DNA of 34,352 nt from an uncultured Desulfovibrio sp. (lineage in GTDB: Bacteria > Desulfobacterota > Desulfovibrionia > Desulfovibrionales > Desulfovibrionaceae), in NCBI GenBank assembly GCA_913060505.1, contig CAJXRQ010000029.1, positions 1 to 34,352 of the forward strand. Direction: 5' to 3'. The translations under genes and the position numbers were made by a program. The notes under the pieces are model-generated. The model was not told the DNA's origin and ran no database searches. It saw nothing but the letters and a program-made list of their open reading frames with translations. Of this stretch, positions 1-8,987 are shown piece after piece (position 1 is the stretch's first letter; every line of letters begins with the position of its first letter).

Positions 1-2
1 GG

Positions 3-1262
3 GTGAAGGAAGGGGGGACTTCCGGCAGGATCGTCAGCCTCTCTGGCCTTTCTATCCCCTCCGAGAATGCCGCGTTCAATATTTGGCTTTCCGATTTGCT
101 GGCCCGGCATGCCGCCGGGGAAAAAGCCAAGGCTTCATGTGCCCTGACTGCCCAGCCGGGCACTGAAGACATGCGCATGTGGCAGGAGTACTTGCCGGAA
201 AAGGCCCTCTGGGTTCCTTTGCCCCTAAATAAGCCGGGCCAGGAGGACATACAGCCGGGGAAGGAAAATACTCTTCAGGCCGGACTGGTGCTCTGGCGCG
301 ATAAAGACTGGGCCCCGCAGGAGGTTGCCGCGCTCGCCCTTCTTTGCGAGGCGTACGCGCACGCATGGCAGTGCCTGGGCGGTGGCACTCGCTTCTGGTT
401 CGGGGAGGGTGGATGGAAAGGTGTACTGAACCGCCTGCGCTCCAGGGGGCTTCGGTTGGCTATCCTTTTTGTTCTCATGGCTGTCATGTTCCTGCCGGTT
501 CGCCAGTCTGTGCTGGCTCCTGCGGAAATTGTTCCCCGTGATGCCTTTACCGTCCGCACCCCTTTGCAAGGAGTGGTGGACCGCATCACGGTACAACCCA
601 ATGACAACGTCAAGGAGGGTGATCTCCTTGCGCTGATCGATTCCAGGGATATCGAGGGCAAGCTGGAATCCGCCCGCCAAAACTTGGCCGTGGCCGACGC
701 CGAGTTGCACCAACGACGCCAGCAAGCACTTTTAGACGCAAAGAGTAAGTCCACTCTGGGAATTTTATTGAGTGAACGGGATCAGGCGGCCAGTGAGGTG
801 GCCTATCTCGAATCCATGCTTAAACGAACTGAAATTCGTGCGGAGCGATCGGGCGTGGCCATTTTTGACGATCCACAGGAGTGGATTGGCAGGCCCGTAA
901 ATCTTGGTGAACGCATCATGGTTATTGCCGATCCGGACGACATTGAGTTGGAAGCCCATCTCTCCCTGGCAGACGCCATTGAACTGCATCCCGGTACGGA
1001 GGTCCGTCTGTTCATGAACGCCGAACCGGCCTCTCCAGTGAACGCCTCCCTGAGCAGGGTGGGCTATCGGGCCGTCCCGGTGGCTGACGGTACTTTGGCA
1101 TACCGGGTCCGTGCGGCGTTCACGGCTCGTCCCGACGATTTCGGTCCCGAGTTGCGGGTGGGACTGAAAGGGACAGCAAAGCTATATGGGGAGCAGACCT
1201 TTCTCGCCGTGTACCTGTTGCGGAAACCACTTACCACCATGCGTCTTTGGTTGGGCATATGA
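3..1262 (+). CDS. HlyD-family periplasmic adaptor (membrane fusion) protein, probably 5'-truncated by the window edge
   Basis: The reading frame is open to the first bases of the window. The GTG at position 3 is only the first possible start, so the gene very likely begins upstream. Residues 1-130 are soluble and loosely resemble the end of a GAF-type sensor domain (a weak inference). One membrane segment follows at about 148-166. The rest is an HlyD/biotinyl-lipoyl-like module: a half-motif around FTVRTPLQGVVDRITVQPND, a short helical hairpin rich in Gln/Glu/Arg (about 217-280), then the second lipoyl half and a beta-barrel region. Such adaptors bridge an inner-membrane exporter to a TolC-like channel. 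The stop overlaps the ATG of the next gene (ATGA, 1259-1262), so the two are translationally coupled and probably form one complex. No ATPase or RND pump is visible here. The family call is fairly secure; substrate and partners are unknown. Confidence 0.75.
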   Translation: MKEGGTSGRIVSLSGLSIPSENAAFNIWLSDLLARHAAGEKAKASCALTAQPGTEDMRMWQEYLPEKALWVPLPLNKPGQEDIQPGKENTLQAGLVLWRDKDWAPQEVAALALLCEAYAHAWQCLGGGTRFWFGEGGWKGVLNRLRSRGLRLAILFVLMAVMFLPVRQSVLAPAEIVPRDAFTVRTPLQGVVDRITVQPNDNVKEGDLLALIDSRDIEGKLESARQNLAVADAELHQRRQQALLDAKSKSTLGILLSERDQAASEVAYLESMLKRTEIRAERSGVAIFDDPQEWIGRPVNLGERIMVIADPDDIELEAHLSLADAIELHPGTEVRLFMNAEPASPVNASLSRVGYRAVPVADGTLAYRVRAAFTARPDDFGPELRVGLKGTAKLYGEQTFLAVYLLRKPLTTMRLWLGI

Positions 1263-3430
1263 ACACAACCTCGTCTCCGCCTCCTTCCCAGTCCCCGACA
1301 TTGCCGGAACTGCGCCAGGAAGTGCTCCTGCATCCAGGACCGCGAAACCATGACGGTTCGCCTTCCTGGATTCTGGAGGATCCCGGGCGTGACCTTTTTT
1401 TTCAGATCGGCTGGACAGAGGCCGAGATGCTGGCTCGCTGGCACATGGGGACGGCCTCGGACATCGTGGACTCCATAAACGAGGCCACGGCCTTGAGCGT
1501 GGATTCTGACCTCGTGGAGAATTTTGTGCGTTTCCTGGCCCACAACAGCCTGACCCGGGACCCTAATGCCGTGGCCCGGTACCGGCATGAAGTCAATACG
1601 CGTTTTAACCAACCCTTGGGCAAGAGCCTTCTACAAAACTACCTGTTTTTCCGAATCCCTATTTTTCGACCCGATCCTTTTTTGGCCCGCACGCTTCCCA
1701 TCGTTGAACGCTTGTTTTTCAACCGTCTGTTCTTTTTGCTCACGGTGGCAGCGGGTGTGCTCGGTATTTTCTTAGCCTCCCGGCAATGGGATACTTTCCG
1801 CAACACATTTTTGCACTTTTTCACGCTGGAGGGGGCAGTCCTCTTTGCCCTGACGCTGACCGTGACCAAGACGTTTCACGAGCTCGGGCATGCCTACGCG
1901 GCCAAGCGCCTCGGCTGCCGTATCCCTTCCATGGGCGTGGCCTTCATGGTCATGATGCCACTATTGTATACCGATACCTCCACCGCGTGGAGATTACGCA
2001 AGCGCTCGCAACGGATGCAGGTGTGCGCTGCCGGAATAATTACCGAAACAGCCCTGGCTGCCTGGGCGACACTGACCTGGAGTTTTCTTCCCGACGGCCC
2101 GTTGCGCAGCGCGGCCTTCATCCTGGCCACCACCACCTGGATCATGACTCTGGCCATCAACCTCAGCCCGCTCATGCGTTTTGACGGCTATTTTCTGCTT
2201 TCCGACGCCCTGAACGTCCCCAACATGCAACCCCGGGCCTTTGCCTTGGCCCGCTGGAAAATACGGGAATGGCTGTTCGCTTTCGGTGATCAGAGACCGG
2301 AACAGTTCGAAGTGTGGAGGGAAAGGACACTTATTTTCTATGCCTTTTCCACCTGGATTTACCGGTTCACTCTGTTTCTGGGTATCGCTCTCATTGTCTA
2401 CCACAAGTTCTTCAAGATTCTCGGCATTGTGCTGTTTCTTGTTGAAATAATAACTTTCATTGCAGCCCCGGTGTTTAGAGAAATGAAAACATGGATTATC
2501 CGTTTGAAAGACCAAGGATTCAACTTCCGGTCAGCGGCATTCGTTGTCGCAGGCACCGCTCTACTTGGCCTCTTGTTCATTCCCTGGAGCAGCAACGTCA
2601 CCGCTCCGGCCCTTCTTCAATCGGAGCGGCAGGTGCGAATCTACTCGCCGGTTGGCTCCCAAGTAGTGGCTATTCACGCCGTTACCGGCCAGACCGTTCA
2701 GGAAGGAATGCCCCTCTTTGAACTGCGCGTTCCCGAATTGCAACAGGAAATCACCATGCTGCGAAAGCAGGCCGAGGCCCTGCAATGGCAATTGTCCTTC
2801 CATTTCATCAATCGGGATACGGCAGCTTCTATCCCGGTGGTCCAGCGTGAGCGCAAGGCCACATTGAACCGTTTGGCTCTGTTGAAAAGACAAAAGAAAC
2901 AACTTGTCATCCGTGCTCCGGTCAACGGGCGTATCGTGGATATGGCCACTCCCCTGTCTGAAGACGAGTGGATTGGTACTGGGGAATGGCTGTGTACGGC
3001 AGCGGACCCGACGGCCCCCCATGCTGTGGCCTATGTTAACGAGAGAGATTTGCACAGGCTGCGTTTGGGATGCAGTGCCAGATTCATCCCGGAAGACCCC
3101 GGGCAGTGGGGCATTGATATGAATGTCACACATATCGCTTATATGGCCAGCAGGCATTTGGGGGCCGTCCCGGAATTGGCCTCTTCTAACGGTGGCGCTA
3201 TTGCCGCCATGCGAGCCCCGACAAAGGTCACTTCCTCCTTGGGAGCAGACGCCGGGGCCTGGATTCCGGAACAGGCGGTATATCGAGTGCTGCTTCGGCC
3301 CTCTGGAAACCGCGAAATGCTACCGCAGGTATTGCGTGGTTCAGTCATTATCACGGCGGACGGGGAAAGCTTGTTCACACGTATCAGACGCTACGTGCTC
3401 GCGGTATTCGTGAGGGAGGCGAGTTTTTAA
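1259..3430 (+). CDS. M50-family (site-2 protease-like) membrane metallopeptidase fused to an HlyD-like domain
   Basis: The protein has 723 residues from the ATG at 1259, which overlaps the upstream stop. A TTG at 1247 would add only four residues. Residues about 25-100 form a small soluble domain that could be a PqqD-like winged helix (W37, then F47, then a helical stretch); that is inference. About seven or eight membrane segments lie between 150 and 440. They contain the zinc motif HELGH (H207, E208, H211) and a later FDGYF motif (D309), the usual third ligand of S2P/M50 enzymes, so the active site looks intact. After the last membrane segment, residues about 455-723 hold a lipoyl-like half-motif (VRIYSPVGSQVVAIHAVTGQ), a short coiled coil and the returning half-motif (RAPVNGRIVDMATPL), as in HlyD adaptors. 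Together with the upstream gene it suggests an envelope export or processing machine whose cargo cannot be told from here. Confidence 0.8.
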   Translation: MNTTSSPPPSQSPTLPELRQEVLLHPGPRNHDGSPSWILEDPGRDLFFQIGWTEAEMLARWHMGTASDIVDSINEATALSVDSDLVENFVRFLAHNSLTRDPNAVARYRHEVNTRFNQPLGKSLLQNYLFFRIPIFRPDPFLARTLPIVERLFFNRLFFLLTVAAGVLGIFLASRQWDTFRNTFLHFFTLEGAVLFALTLTVTKTFHELGHAYAAKRLGCRIPSMGVAFMVMMPLLYTDTSTAWRLRKRSQRMQVCAAGIITETALAAWATLTWSFLPDGPLRSAAFILATTTWIMTLAINLSPLMRFDGYFLLSDALNVPNMQPRAFALARWKIREWLFAFGDQRPEQFEVWRERTLIFYAFSTWIYRFTLFLGIALIVYHKFFKILGIVLFLVEIITFIAAPVFREMKTWIIRLKDQGFNFRSAAFVVAGTALLGLLFIPWSSNVTAPALLQSERQVRIYSPVGSQVVAIHAVTGQTVQEGMPLFELRVPELQQEITMLRKQAEALQWQLSFHFINRDTAASIPVVQRERKATLNRLALLKRQKKQLVIRAPVNGRIVDMATPLSEDEWIGTGEWLCTAADPTAPHAVAYVNERDLHRLRLGCSARFIPEDPGQWGIDMNVTHIAYMASRHLGAVPELASSNGGAIAAMRAPTKVTSSLGADAGAWIPEQAVYRVLLRPSGNREMLPQVLRGSVIITADGESLFTRIRRYVLAVFVREASF

Positions 3431-3796
3431 CCGGACCGCGGCAAGTTAAAGAAGCAGCCTCCAAACACATGACGTTTTCCCGTGATTTAGGTCCGAACAG
3501 ATTGTGAGTTTCTCGGGGATTCTCATCGCTCCCCCCCGTAAGTTATGTTGTGGTGTGATCGGTCGGTCCTGACCCAGGCTTCATGTCCACTGTCGCCAAG
3601 ACAGCACATGCCGGAGACTATTCATAAATAGCAATCATGGCTTTATTCACCCCGGGACCAAAGAAGGATTGCAATTTAAAAAGATGGGTTAGAGTATTTT
3701 CTAAGCTTTCGATAGGCTGGTAAAAAAGGTCGGCGAGGATCTGAGACTCGGCATATAGCACGCATGAAGGAGAAAAAAGACTGAGACTAAACACAG
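3431..3796. other. Gene-poor intergenic stretch
   Basis: About 366 nt between the M50 gene and the terminator of the tRNA-Ser gene. I see no convincing open reading frame, RNA gene, repeat family or mobile-element remnant. There are AT-rich patches near 3620-3720, but no hairpin plus T-tract that would clearly end the M50 transcript. It separates plus-strand genes from a minus-strand block, so at least one terminator should lie here. Confidence 0.5.
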
Positions 3797-3829
3797 AAAG
3801 GGCTTACGATTTTCATCGTAAGCCCTTTT
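3797..3829 (-). terminator. Strong stem-loop downstream of tRNA-Ser
   Basis: A perfect 14-bp stem, AAAGGGCTTACGAT (3797-3810) with ATCGTAAGCCCTTT (3815-3828), closes a 4-nt loop. It starts 10 nt past the CCA end of tRNA-Ser, so it most likely ends that transcript. The flanking T runs are short (TTT on the minus side, TTTT on the plus side), so it may work in both directions and also stop read-through from the M50 gene. Confidence 0.75.
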
Positions 3830-3837
3830 GAAATTTA

Positions 3838-3928
3838 TGGCGGAGAAGGGGGGATTTGAACCCCCGAATGAGTTTCCCCATTACACGCTTAGCAGGCGTG
3901 CGCCTTCAGCCAGCTCGGCCACTTCTCC
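3838..3928 (-). tRNA. tRNA-Ser(GCU)
   Basis: On the minus strand the sequence folds as a class II tRNA of 91 nt with an encoded CCA. The acceptor stem is GGAGAAG/CTTCTCC with discriminator G. The D arm begins GGCCGAG, and the anticodon loop CTGCTAA gives anticodon GCU, reading AGC and AGU. A long variable arm with the run ATGGGGAAACTCAT and a T arm with GGTTCAAATCC follow. The long variable arm is diagnostic of serine (or leucine) tRNAs, and GCU makes it serine. Confidence 0.95.
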
Positions 3929-3957
3929 GCTTGTTGCGCTTTTGTTACGCGCCAAGG

Positions 3958-4008
3958 AAAAAGCGTCTACATCGTCACACCTCGGATGTCAAGGATGTCA
4001 ACGCTTTT
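3958..4008 (-). terminator. Probable intrinsic terminator of der
   Basis: Just past the der stop, AAAAGCGT and ACGCTTTT (4001-4008 and 3959-3966 on the plus strand) can pair as an 8-bp base stem. Inner pairs ACATC/GATGT extend it, and a run of five T on the minus strand closes it. The long interrupted loop makes it less tidy than a textbook terminator. It shares its sequence with the candidate tRNA-Ser promoter. Confidence 0.45.
3964..3992 (-). promoter_or_regulatory. Candidate sigma-70 promoter of tRNA-Ser
   Basis: On the minus strand a perfect -35 box TTGACA (3987-3992) is followed after 17 nt by TAGACG (3964-3969), a weak -10. Transcription would begin near 3957, about 30 nt before the tRNA. 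The -35 region is a tandem 9-nt repeat, TTGACATCC twice (3984-4001). The site lies inside the presumed der terminator hairpin. Confidence 0.45.
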
Positions 4009-4011
4009 ACC

Positions 4012-5511
4012 TTACTTTTTCTTTCCTTTTTCTGCCTGTTGCCGCTGCTCCCACTGGTCACGGCGTACCTTTTCCTGAATCTTGACGTGCGAACGTTTCT
4101 TGGCCGTTCCAAGATCCTTGCCCGGCCCGGCTTTGCCGATAGCAGAGATTCCCCTGCGCTTCTCCCATTCCTTTTTGTCGTGGCTGGAACGGAAAATCAA
4201 GTTGATAGGTGCTGCGGCAATGGAAAACATCTTTCTCAACTGGTTTTCCAGATACCGTTCATAAGAAGCCTTGATGAGGGTATGGTCGTTGACAAAGAAA
4301 ACAAAGGTCAACACATCCTCATCAGCCTGAGTCATATAGAAAAACTTTGCTCGGCGACGCTTGACGACCGGTGGCTGGTGTTTCTGGATAGCCAGTTGCA
4401 TGGCCCGGTTCAAGGCGCCTGTCCCGACACGGGTCTTGCCTTCTTTCACAATCTGCTCGGCTACGGGGAGAAGCTTCTTCAGCCCCACGCCCTTGGCTGT
4501 GGATGTTTTGATGACAGGAACATGCGGCACAATCCGCAGTTCGTGCTCAAAACCGCTCATGACGAAATCCGTTTCGTCACGAGCCACAAGATCAATCTTG
4601 TTCACGGCCACGAGGAACGGCACTTTTTCACGGGCCAGAAATTCAATGAGCCGTTTGTCCTGCCGCCCCACTCCCAAAGTGGCGTCGATAACCAGAATGG
4701 TCACCTCGGAACGGCGGCTGTTCTTGAGCGCGCGCAGCACGCTGATTCGTTCAAGGGAATCGGTAATATTGGCCCGTTTGCGAACTCCGGCCGTATCCAC
4801 GAACGTATAGCGCCTGCCACGAATTTCGGCTGTCACGTCGATACTGTCGCGAGTGGTCCCGGCCACATCGCTGACAATGAGCCTGTCTTTGCCCATGAGC
4901 GCATTGACCATGCTGGATTTACCCGCATTGGGACGGCCGAGCATGGAGACACGCAAACCGCGGTCAACGCCGTCGTCCTCGTCCTTGGGGACATCCAGCT
5001 TCTTGACCATCCGCCGCACCGTATCACGGACCTCAATCAGGTTGTATCCATGGGCCGCAGACACGGGCATCATATCCAGCCCAAGCCGATAAAACTCACT
5101 CAGAGCCACGGCCTCGGTTTCATGTCCGTCAACCTTGTTGACCAACATCAGCACGGGCTTGTCGCTCTTGCGGATATATTCGGCGGCCTGAATGTCCAAC
5201 GGTGTCAGGCCGGACTTGCCGTCCACCACAAAAATGATGGCGTGTGCTTCCTGAAGAGCTTCGCGGGCCTGCTCGAAAATTTCGTCCTCGAATTCCTTGG
5301 AAAGTTCGGGGATAGCCTCACTTTCGAGAACCATACCGCCGGTATCTACCAACGAAAAACGCACGTTCTTGAGCGTGCATTCGCCATAGATACGGTCGCG
5401 GGTTACGCCGGGCATATCATGGGTAATAGCCTGGGAGCGACGCAACAGGCGATTGAACAATGTGGATTTGCCCACGTTGGGACGCCCGATCAGGGCAACG
5501 ATGGGGAGCAT
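4012..5511 (-). CDS. der: Ribosome-assembly GTPase Der (EngA)
   Basis: Der is a tandem-GTPase protein needed for late 50S subunit maturation in the cytoplasm. The first G domain carries GRPNVGKS at residues 9-16, DTGG near 57-60 and NKVD near 125-128. The second carries GRPNAGKS at 192-199 and its own DTAG and NKID motifs. A C-terminal KH-like domain and a Lys/Arg-rich tail ending in KGKKK follow. The start at 5511 (MLPIVALIGRP) has GGAGG four bases upstream and places the P-loop where the family has it; a longer in-frame extension to 5592 has no such support. At 499 aa it is slightly longer than E. coli Der because of the basic tail. It appears to be transcribed separately from mtnA, whose operon ends in a terminator upstream. 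Confidence 0.96.
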   Translation of the reverse strand: MLPIVALIGRPNVGKSTLFNRLLRRSQAITHDMPGVTRDRIYGECTLKNVRFSLVDTGGMVLESEAIPELSKEFEDEIFEQAREALQEAHAIIFVVDGKSGLTPLDIQAAEYIRKSDKPVLMLVNKVDGHETEAVALSEFYRLGLDMMPVSAAHGYNLIEVRDTVRRMVKKLDVPKDEDDGVDRGLRVSMLGRPNAGKSSMVNALMGKDRLIVSDVAGTTRDSIDVTAEIRGRRYTFVDTAGVRKRANITDSLERISVLRALKNSRRSEVTILVIDATLGVGRQDKRLIEFLAREKVPFLVAVNKIDLVARDETDFVMSGFEHELRIVPHVPVIKTSTAKGVGLKKLLPVAEQIVKEGKTRVGTGALNRAMQLAIQKHQPPVVKRRRAKFFYMTQADEDVLTFVFFVNDHTLIKASYERYLENQLRKMFSIAAAPINLIFRSSHDKKEWEKRRGISAIGKAGPGKDLGTAKKRSHVKIQEKVRRDQWEQRQQAEKGKKK

Positions 5512-5637
5512 GGAGCCTCCGTTTGTCGGGAATAATGAAAGACACTCTTGGAAACGATGTCTTTTCCACCCTTCCCCGTTACCTTCCGCCACTTATGCAC
5601 TCATTTCGAGGACAAAAGGCTTGAAGGCAGTATGTCG

Positions 5638-5650
5638 TACAACAGTTGTA
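5638..5650. repeat. Short inverted repeat upstream of der
   Basis: TACAAC-A-GTTGTA is a 13-nt palindrome with 6-bp arms, about 130 nt before the der start and next to the mtnA terminator. It could be an operator, but nothing else supports that. Confidence 0.25.
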
Positions 5651-5652
5651 TG

Positions 5653-5692
5653 AAAAATCTCACCGCGCCAACCATGGGCGGAAGGCGCGGTG
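5653..5692 (-). terminator. Intrinsic terminator of the nadK-mtnA block
   Basis: On the minus strand CACCGCGCC pairs with GGCGCGGTG (5684-5692 and 5661-5669) as a 9-bp GC-rich stem. A 14-nt loop separates the arms, and the stem is followed by AGATTTTT. It lies 76 nt past the mtnA stop and separates this operon from der. Confidence 0.8.
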
Positions 5693-5768
5693 AATATCGT
5701 AATTGCTTTCGCTTGTCGAGTCCATTGCCTTTGCCGCCTTCGCAAAGCTGGACTCATTTCGTACCATC

Positions 5769-6806
5769 CTACCGGAACAATTCGGCAATGGCCTCATCAT
5801 ACGGTGCAGTCAGCACGCCCTTCTCCGTGATGATTCCGGCGATAAGTTCGTTGGGGGTGGGATCAAAGGCCAGATTGTAAACCTCCACCCCATCCGGAGT
5901 GATTTGATGATCGCCCACATGCGTCACTTCCCGCGGGTCACGGTCTTCAATAGGCACATGGTCGCCCGTGGGTGTTTCCGGGTCTATGGTATAAACCGGC
6001 GCTGCCACGTAAAAAGGAATACCAAACTCCCGCGCCAGCAATGCTACGCCATAGGTGCCGATCTTGTTAACAGCGTCGCCGTTGGCAGCAATTCGGTCTG
6101 CACCCACGACAACTTTGTCCACCAGCCCTTTTTTCATGAGCAACGCACAGGCATTGTCGCAGGCCACCTTGACCTCAATACCGTCACGATGCAGTTCATA
6201 GGCTGTCAGTCGCGCGCCTTGCAGAAAAGGCCGGGTTTCATTGGCTATGACTTTAATCTTCTTGCCCTGATCAATGGCTCCGCGAATCACGCCCAACGCC
6301 GTGCCGTATCCGGCCGTGGCCAAGGCTCCGGCATTGCAGTGGGTCATGACCGTATCGCCATCGTCCATCAATTCTCCGCCGAACTTGCCGATCTGCTCGC
6401 ACATTTCAATGTCGCCAGCGTGAATTTCCCTGGCTTTGGCAAGCCACACCGAGCAAAGCTCATCAAGCAAAATATCTCCGGCAGCATCCCATATTCCGCG
6501 CATTTCCCGCACGGCCCAACGCAGGTTCACAGCCGTGGGACGGGCGTTCTCTATTTTGTCCAACAAACAATGGAGATTGCGCTTCCAGTCGCCATCCATG
6601 CCCTGCGCTTCACGCGCAGCCAGGTAGCAACCATACGCTGCGGTCACGCCAATGGCAGGAGCGCCACGAACAACCATGACGACAAGAGCGAAGCAAATGT
6701 CTTCGGTAGTCTTGCAATCGAACCAGTCCTCGCGGGATGGCAGATATCGCTGATCCAACAAAACCAGGGCGTCTTTGTCCGCTGAGAATTGAATATGTTC
6801 GGTCAT
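5769..6806 (-). CDS. mtnA: S-methyl-5-thioribose-1-phosphate isomerase
   Basis: MtnA converts methylthioribose-1-phosphate to methylthioribulose-1-phosphate in methionine salvage. It belongs to the eIF2B-alpha-like sugar-phosphate isomerase fold. Diagnostic motifs are RGAPAIG (47-53), [18 protein letters not shown] around the presumed catalytic C157, and [18 protein letters not shown] with catalytic-type D237. At 345 aa the length is normal. The ATG at 6806 has an AAGGA element about eight bases upstream. It is the last gene of the minus-strand set, 86 nt after gatB, and is followed by a terminator. No other methionine-salvage gene lies in the window, so the rest of the pathway, if present, is elsewhere. 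A ribose-1,5-bisphosphate isomerase is the alternative, but the motifs favour MtnA. Confidence 0.93.
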   Translation of the reverse strand: MTEHIQFSADKDALVLLDQRYLPSREDWFDCKTTEDICFALVVMVVRGAPAIGVTAAYGCYLAAREAQGMDGDWKRNLHCLLDKIENARPTAVNLRWAVREMRGIWDAAGDILLDELCSVWLAKAREIHAGDIEMCEQIGKFGGELMDDGDTVMTHCNAGALATAGYGTALGVIRGAIDQGKKIKVIANETRPFLQGARLTAYELHRDGIEVKVACDNACALLMKKGLVDKVVVGADRIAANGDAVNKIGTYGVALLAREFGIPFYVAAPVYTIDPETPTGDHVPIEDRDPREVTHVGDHQITPDGVEVYNLAFDPTPNELIAGIITEKGVLTAPYDEAIAELFR

Positions 6807-6892
6807 GAAAACGTCCTTCTCCTTCCCATGGGAGGAATGATTGACAAAACATTGAAGAAAAAGGGAACAACCAAAGCCGCTTCCCGATATTA

Positions 6893-8326
6893 TCAGGAAA
6901 GCTTTTTCTGAATAAGTTGGGTAACCACGCCGGGGTTCGCCTGTCCCTTGGTCTTGCGCATGATCTGGCCCATGAAAAAGCTCATGAGTTTTTTCTTGCC
7001 ACCCTTGAAGGCTTCCGCTTCATCCGGGTTCTCGGCCAGCACTTCATCCACAACGGACTCCAGCGCAGACGTATCGGATACCTGCACAAGTCCCTTGGCC
7101 TTGACGTGTTCTTCCGGGTCATCGCCGGATTCACACAAATCGCGAAAAACGTTTTTACCAATCTTGTTGGAGATGGTGCCGTCGTCCACCAGACGAACCA
7201 ACGAGGCAAGAGATTCCGGTGTCATCTTGCATTCATCAATGCTAACACCGTCCTCGTGCAAATACGGCAACAACTCGCCGATGATCCAGTTGCCAACCTT
7301 CTTGGATTCGCCCGAATAGGACTTGGCAGCAGCTTCAAAGAATTCCGCCACCAATAACTCGGAGGCAATCAACGCGGCATCATCTTCCGGCAGATTGAGT
7401 TCGTTCAGGAAACGCGCTTTCTTGTCGGCTGGCAACTCGGGAAGTTCGGACTTCCATTTGTCCAGCCATGCTTCCTCCAGCACCAACGGAACAAGGTCCG
7501 GGTCCGGGAAATAACGATAGTCATGCGCTTCTTCCTTGCCGCGCATGGATGCGGTGACGTTCTTGTCCGGGTTGTACAGACGGGTTTCCTGCACCACCTC
7601 TTCGCCATCTTCCACAAGATCGATCTGCCGGGCCACTTCATAGTCGATTGCCCGTTGCACGTTGCGGAACGAGTTCAGGTTTTTGAGCTCAGCCCGTGTA
7701 CCGAACTCTTCCTGCCCGTAAGGCCGAATGGAAATGTTGGCGTCACAGCGGAAACTGCCTTCCTCAAGGTTCCCATCGCAGATACCGAGATACAGAAGAA
7801 TGGCACGCAGTTCCTTGAGATAGGCGACAGCCTCGACCGCACTGCGCATGTCCGGCTCGGAGACGATTTCGATGAGCGGGACGCCTGTACGGTTCAGATC
7901 CACGAAACTGGCGTTTTCGGCTGCGGAATGAATGTTCTTTCCTGCATCCTCTTCCATATGGATACGGGTCAGCCCTATGCGCTTGTTTTCTCCATCCACC
8001 TCGATATCCACATGCCCGTGTTCACAAATGGGCAACTCGAACTGGGAAATCTGATAGCCCTTAGGCAGGTCCGGGTAAAAATAGTTCTTGCGTGCGAATA
8101 TGGACTTGCGGTTGATCTCGCAGTTGGTGGCCATGCCCATCTTGGCAGCATACTCCGCAACTTTGGCGTTCATCACCGGCAATACGCCGGGCATACCGGA
8201 GCACACGGGGCATACGTTCTCATTGGGATCGTTGCCGAAGGTGGTTGAACAATTGCAAAAAATCTTGGTCTTTGTCTTCAGTTGGGCGTGGACTTCAAGT
8301 CCGATGACGGTCTCGTAGCGGGGCAT
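6893..8326 (-). CDS. gatB: Aspartyl/glutamyl-tRNA amidotransferase subunit B
   Basis: GatB is the tRNA-binding kinase-like subunit of GatCAB, which converts misacylated Glu-tRNA(Gln) and/or Asp-tRNA(Asn) to the amidated forms in the cytoplasm. The N-terminus IGLEVHAQL is characteristic. A zinc-type cysteine set is present (C24, C26, C39, C42). Later motifs include [13 protein letters not shown], a [17 protein letters not shown] block and a C-terminal YqeY-like tail domain ending in [13 protein letters not shown]. The length of 477 aa is normal. The start has AGGAG about ten bases upstream, lying in the 7-nt gap and tail of the preceding DUF4254 gene. gatA and gatC are not adjacent, which is common. 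Confidence 0.97.
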   Translation of the reverse strand: MPRYETVIGLEVHAQLKTKTKIFCNCSTTFGNDPNENVCPVCSGMPGVLPVMNAKVAEYAAKMGMATNCEINRKSIFARKNYFYPDLPKGYQISQFELPICEHGHVDIEVDGENKRIGLTRIHMEEDAGKNIHSAAENASFVDLNRTGVPLIEIVSEPDMRSAVEAVAYLKELRAILLYLGICDGNLEEGSFRCDANISIRPYGQEEFGTRAELKNLNSFRNVQRAIDYEVARQIDLVEDGEEVVQETRLYNPDKNVTASMRGKEEAHDYRYFPDPDLVPLVLEEAWLDKWKSELPELPADKKARFLNELNLPEDDAALIASELLVAEFFEAAAKSYSGESKKVGNWIIGELLPYLHEDGVSIDECKMTPESLASLVRLVDDGTISNKIGKNVFRDLCESGDDPEEHVKAKGLVQVSDTSALESVVDEVLAENPDEAEAFKGGKKKLMSFFMGQIMRKTKGQANPGVVTQLIQKKLS

Positions 8327-8333
8327 GCTCGGA

Positions 8334-8987
8334 TTACTCCTGCTTGTTCTTGTATAGTTCCGGGTTCAGGTCCGGGTCGTTGTACATCTTGAAAAACCGG
8401 TGCACGGACGGCTTCAACGTTCCTGCTTCGTACTGATCGATCAAACCCAATACGGCTTTGCCCAAGCTCTCGCGCTGGGCATTGACTTCAGCGCACATGT
8501 CGGTGCAGGTATCCACATGTGAAGAATCCGCATCCCTGCGTCGGGTTTGCTCTTTCAGGTGATAGACACGCAAAGCTTCCACGGAAAGACGCCCCAGAGC
8601 GCATCCCACGCTCTCGGTATTCGTGCAGTCGCGCGCACCAGCCGGAAGCAACGGTTGCAGCATCGCCACAAGGCATTCATCGACACGCTCTGTCAGAGCA
8701 TTACGGACCTGGTTCAGACGATCATACGCATATTTACATTCTGCGATGATGGAAGCATCCAGATCACGACGTCTGGCGCGGTCCTCCAAATGCCACATCC
8801 GAAAATTCACCCAATGAAGGCGAGCCGCAAGCTCCCGCAACCCCGGAATCCCTTCCAGGGCAGGGTTTTCGTCCGGGTCTTCATACACGGGTTCACCAAA
8901 ATGCCAATCTGTAACCGAACGGACCTGATGTGCCATGCAATCCGCAAGCCCTGTCCGAATCCGATCAAACGTGATGTCGTCAGCCAT
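8334..8987 (-). CDS. DUF4254-family protein
   Basis: A 217-residue soluble, mostly helical protein with no signal peptide or membrane segment. It has two similar halves: [11 protein letters not shown] with a following Asp/Glu/Lys-rich helix near 66-100, and [17 protein letters not shown] near 140-160. This H-L-E/K-x-R/Q-x-R-R pattern matches my memory of the DUF4254 family. The internal repeat suggests an ancient duplication. Its function is unknown to me. It overlaps the end of the mltA-like gene by 8 nt and precedes gatB by 7 nt, so it is surely co-transcribed with both. Confidence 0.75.
   Translation of the reverse strand: MADDITFDRIRTGLADCMAHQVRSVTDWHFGEPVYEDPDENPALEGIPGLRELAARLHWVNFRMWHLEDRARRRDLDASIIAECKYAYDRLNQVRNALTERVDECLVAMLQPLLPAGARDCTNTESVGCALGRLSVEALRVYHLKEQTRRRDADSSHVDTCTDMCAEVNAQRESLGKAVLGLIDQYEAGTLKPSVHRFFKMYNDPDLNPELYKNKQE

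Noticed and set aside
3740..3790. CTGAGACT occurring twice in the gap before tRNA-Ser
   Set aside because: Eight bases in an AT-rich gap with no further copies or symmetry; likely chance.
3828..4085. Small plus-strand reading frame beginning MKFMAEKGGFEPP
   Set aside because: It is the complement of tRNA-Ser read as protein, a well-known false annotation.
3856..5535. 559-codon plus-strand frame opposite der
   Set aside because: It is antisense to a clear Der protein, low in recognisable motifs and explained by GC-biased third positions.
5703..6785. 360-codon plus-strand frame opposite mtnA
   Set aside because: A shadow of mtnA; it also runs past the mtnA terminator region without its own start signals.
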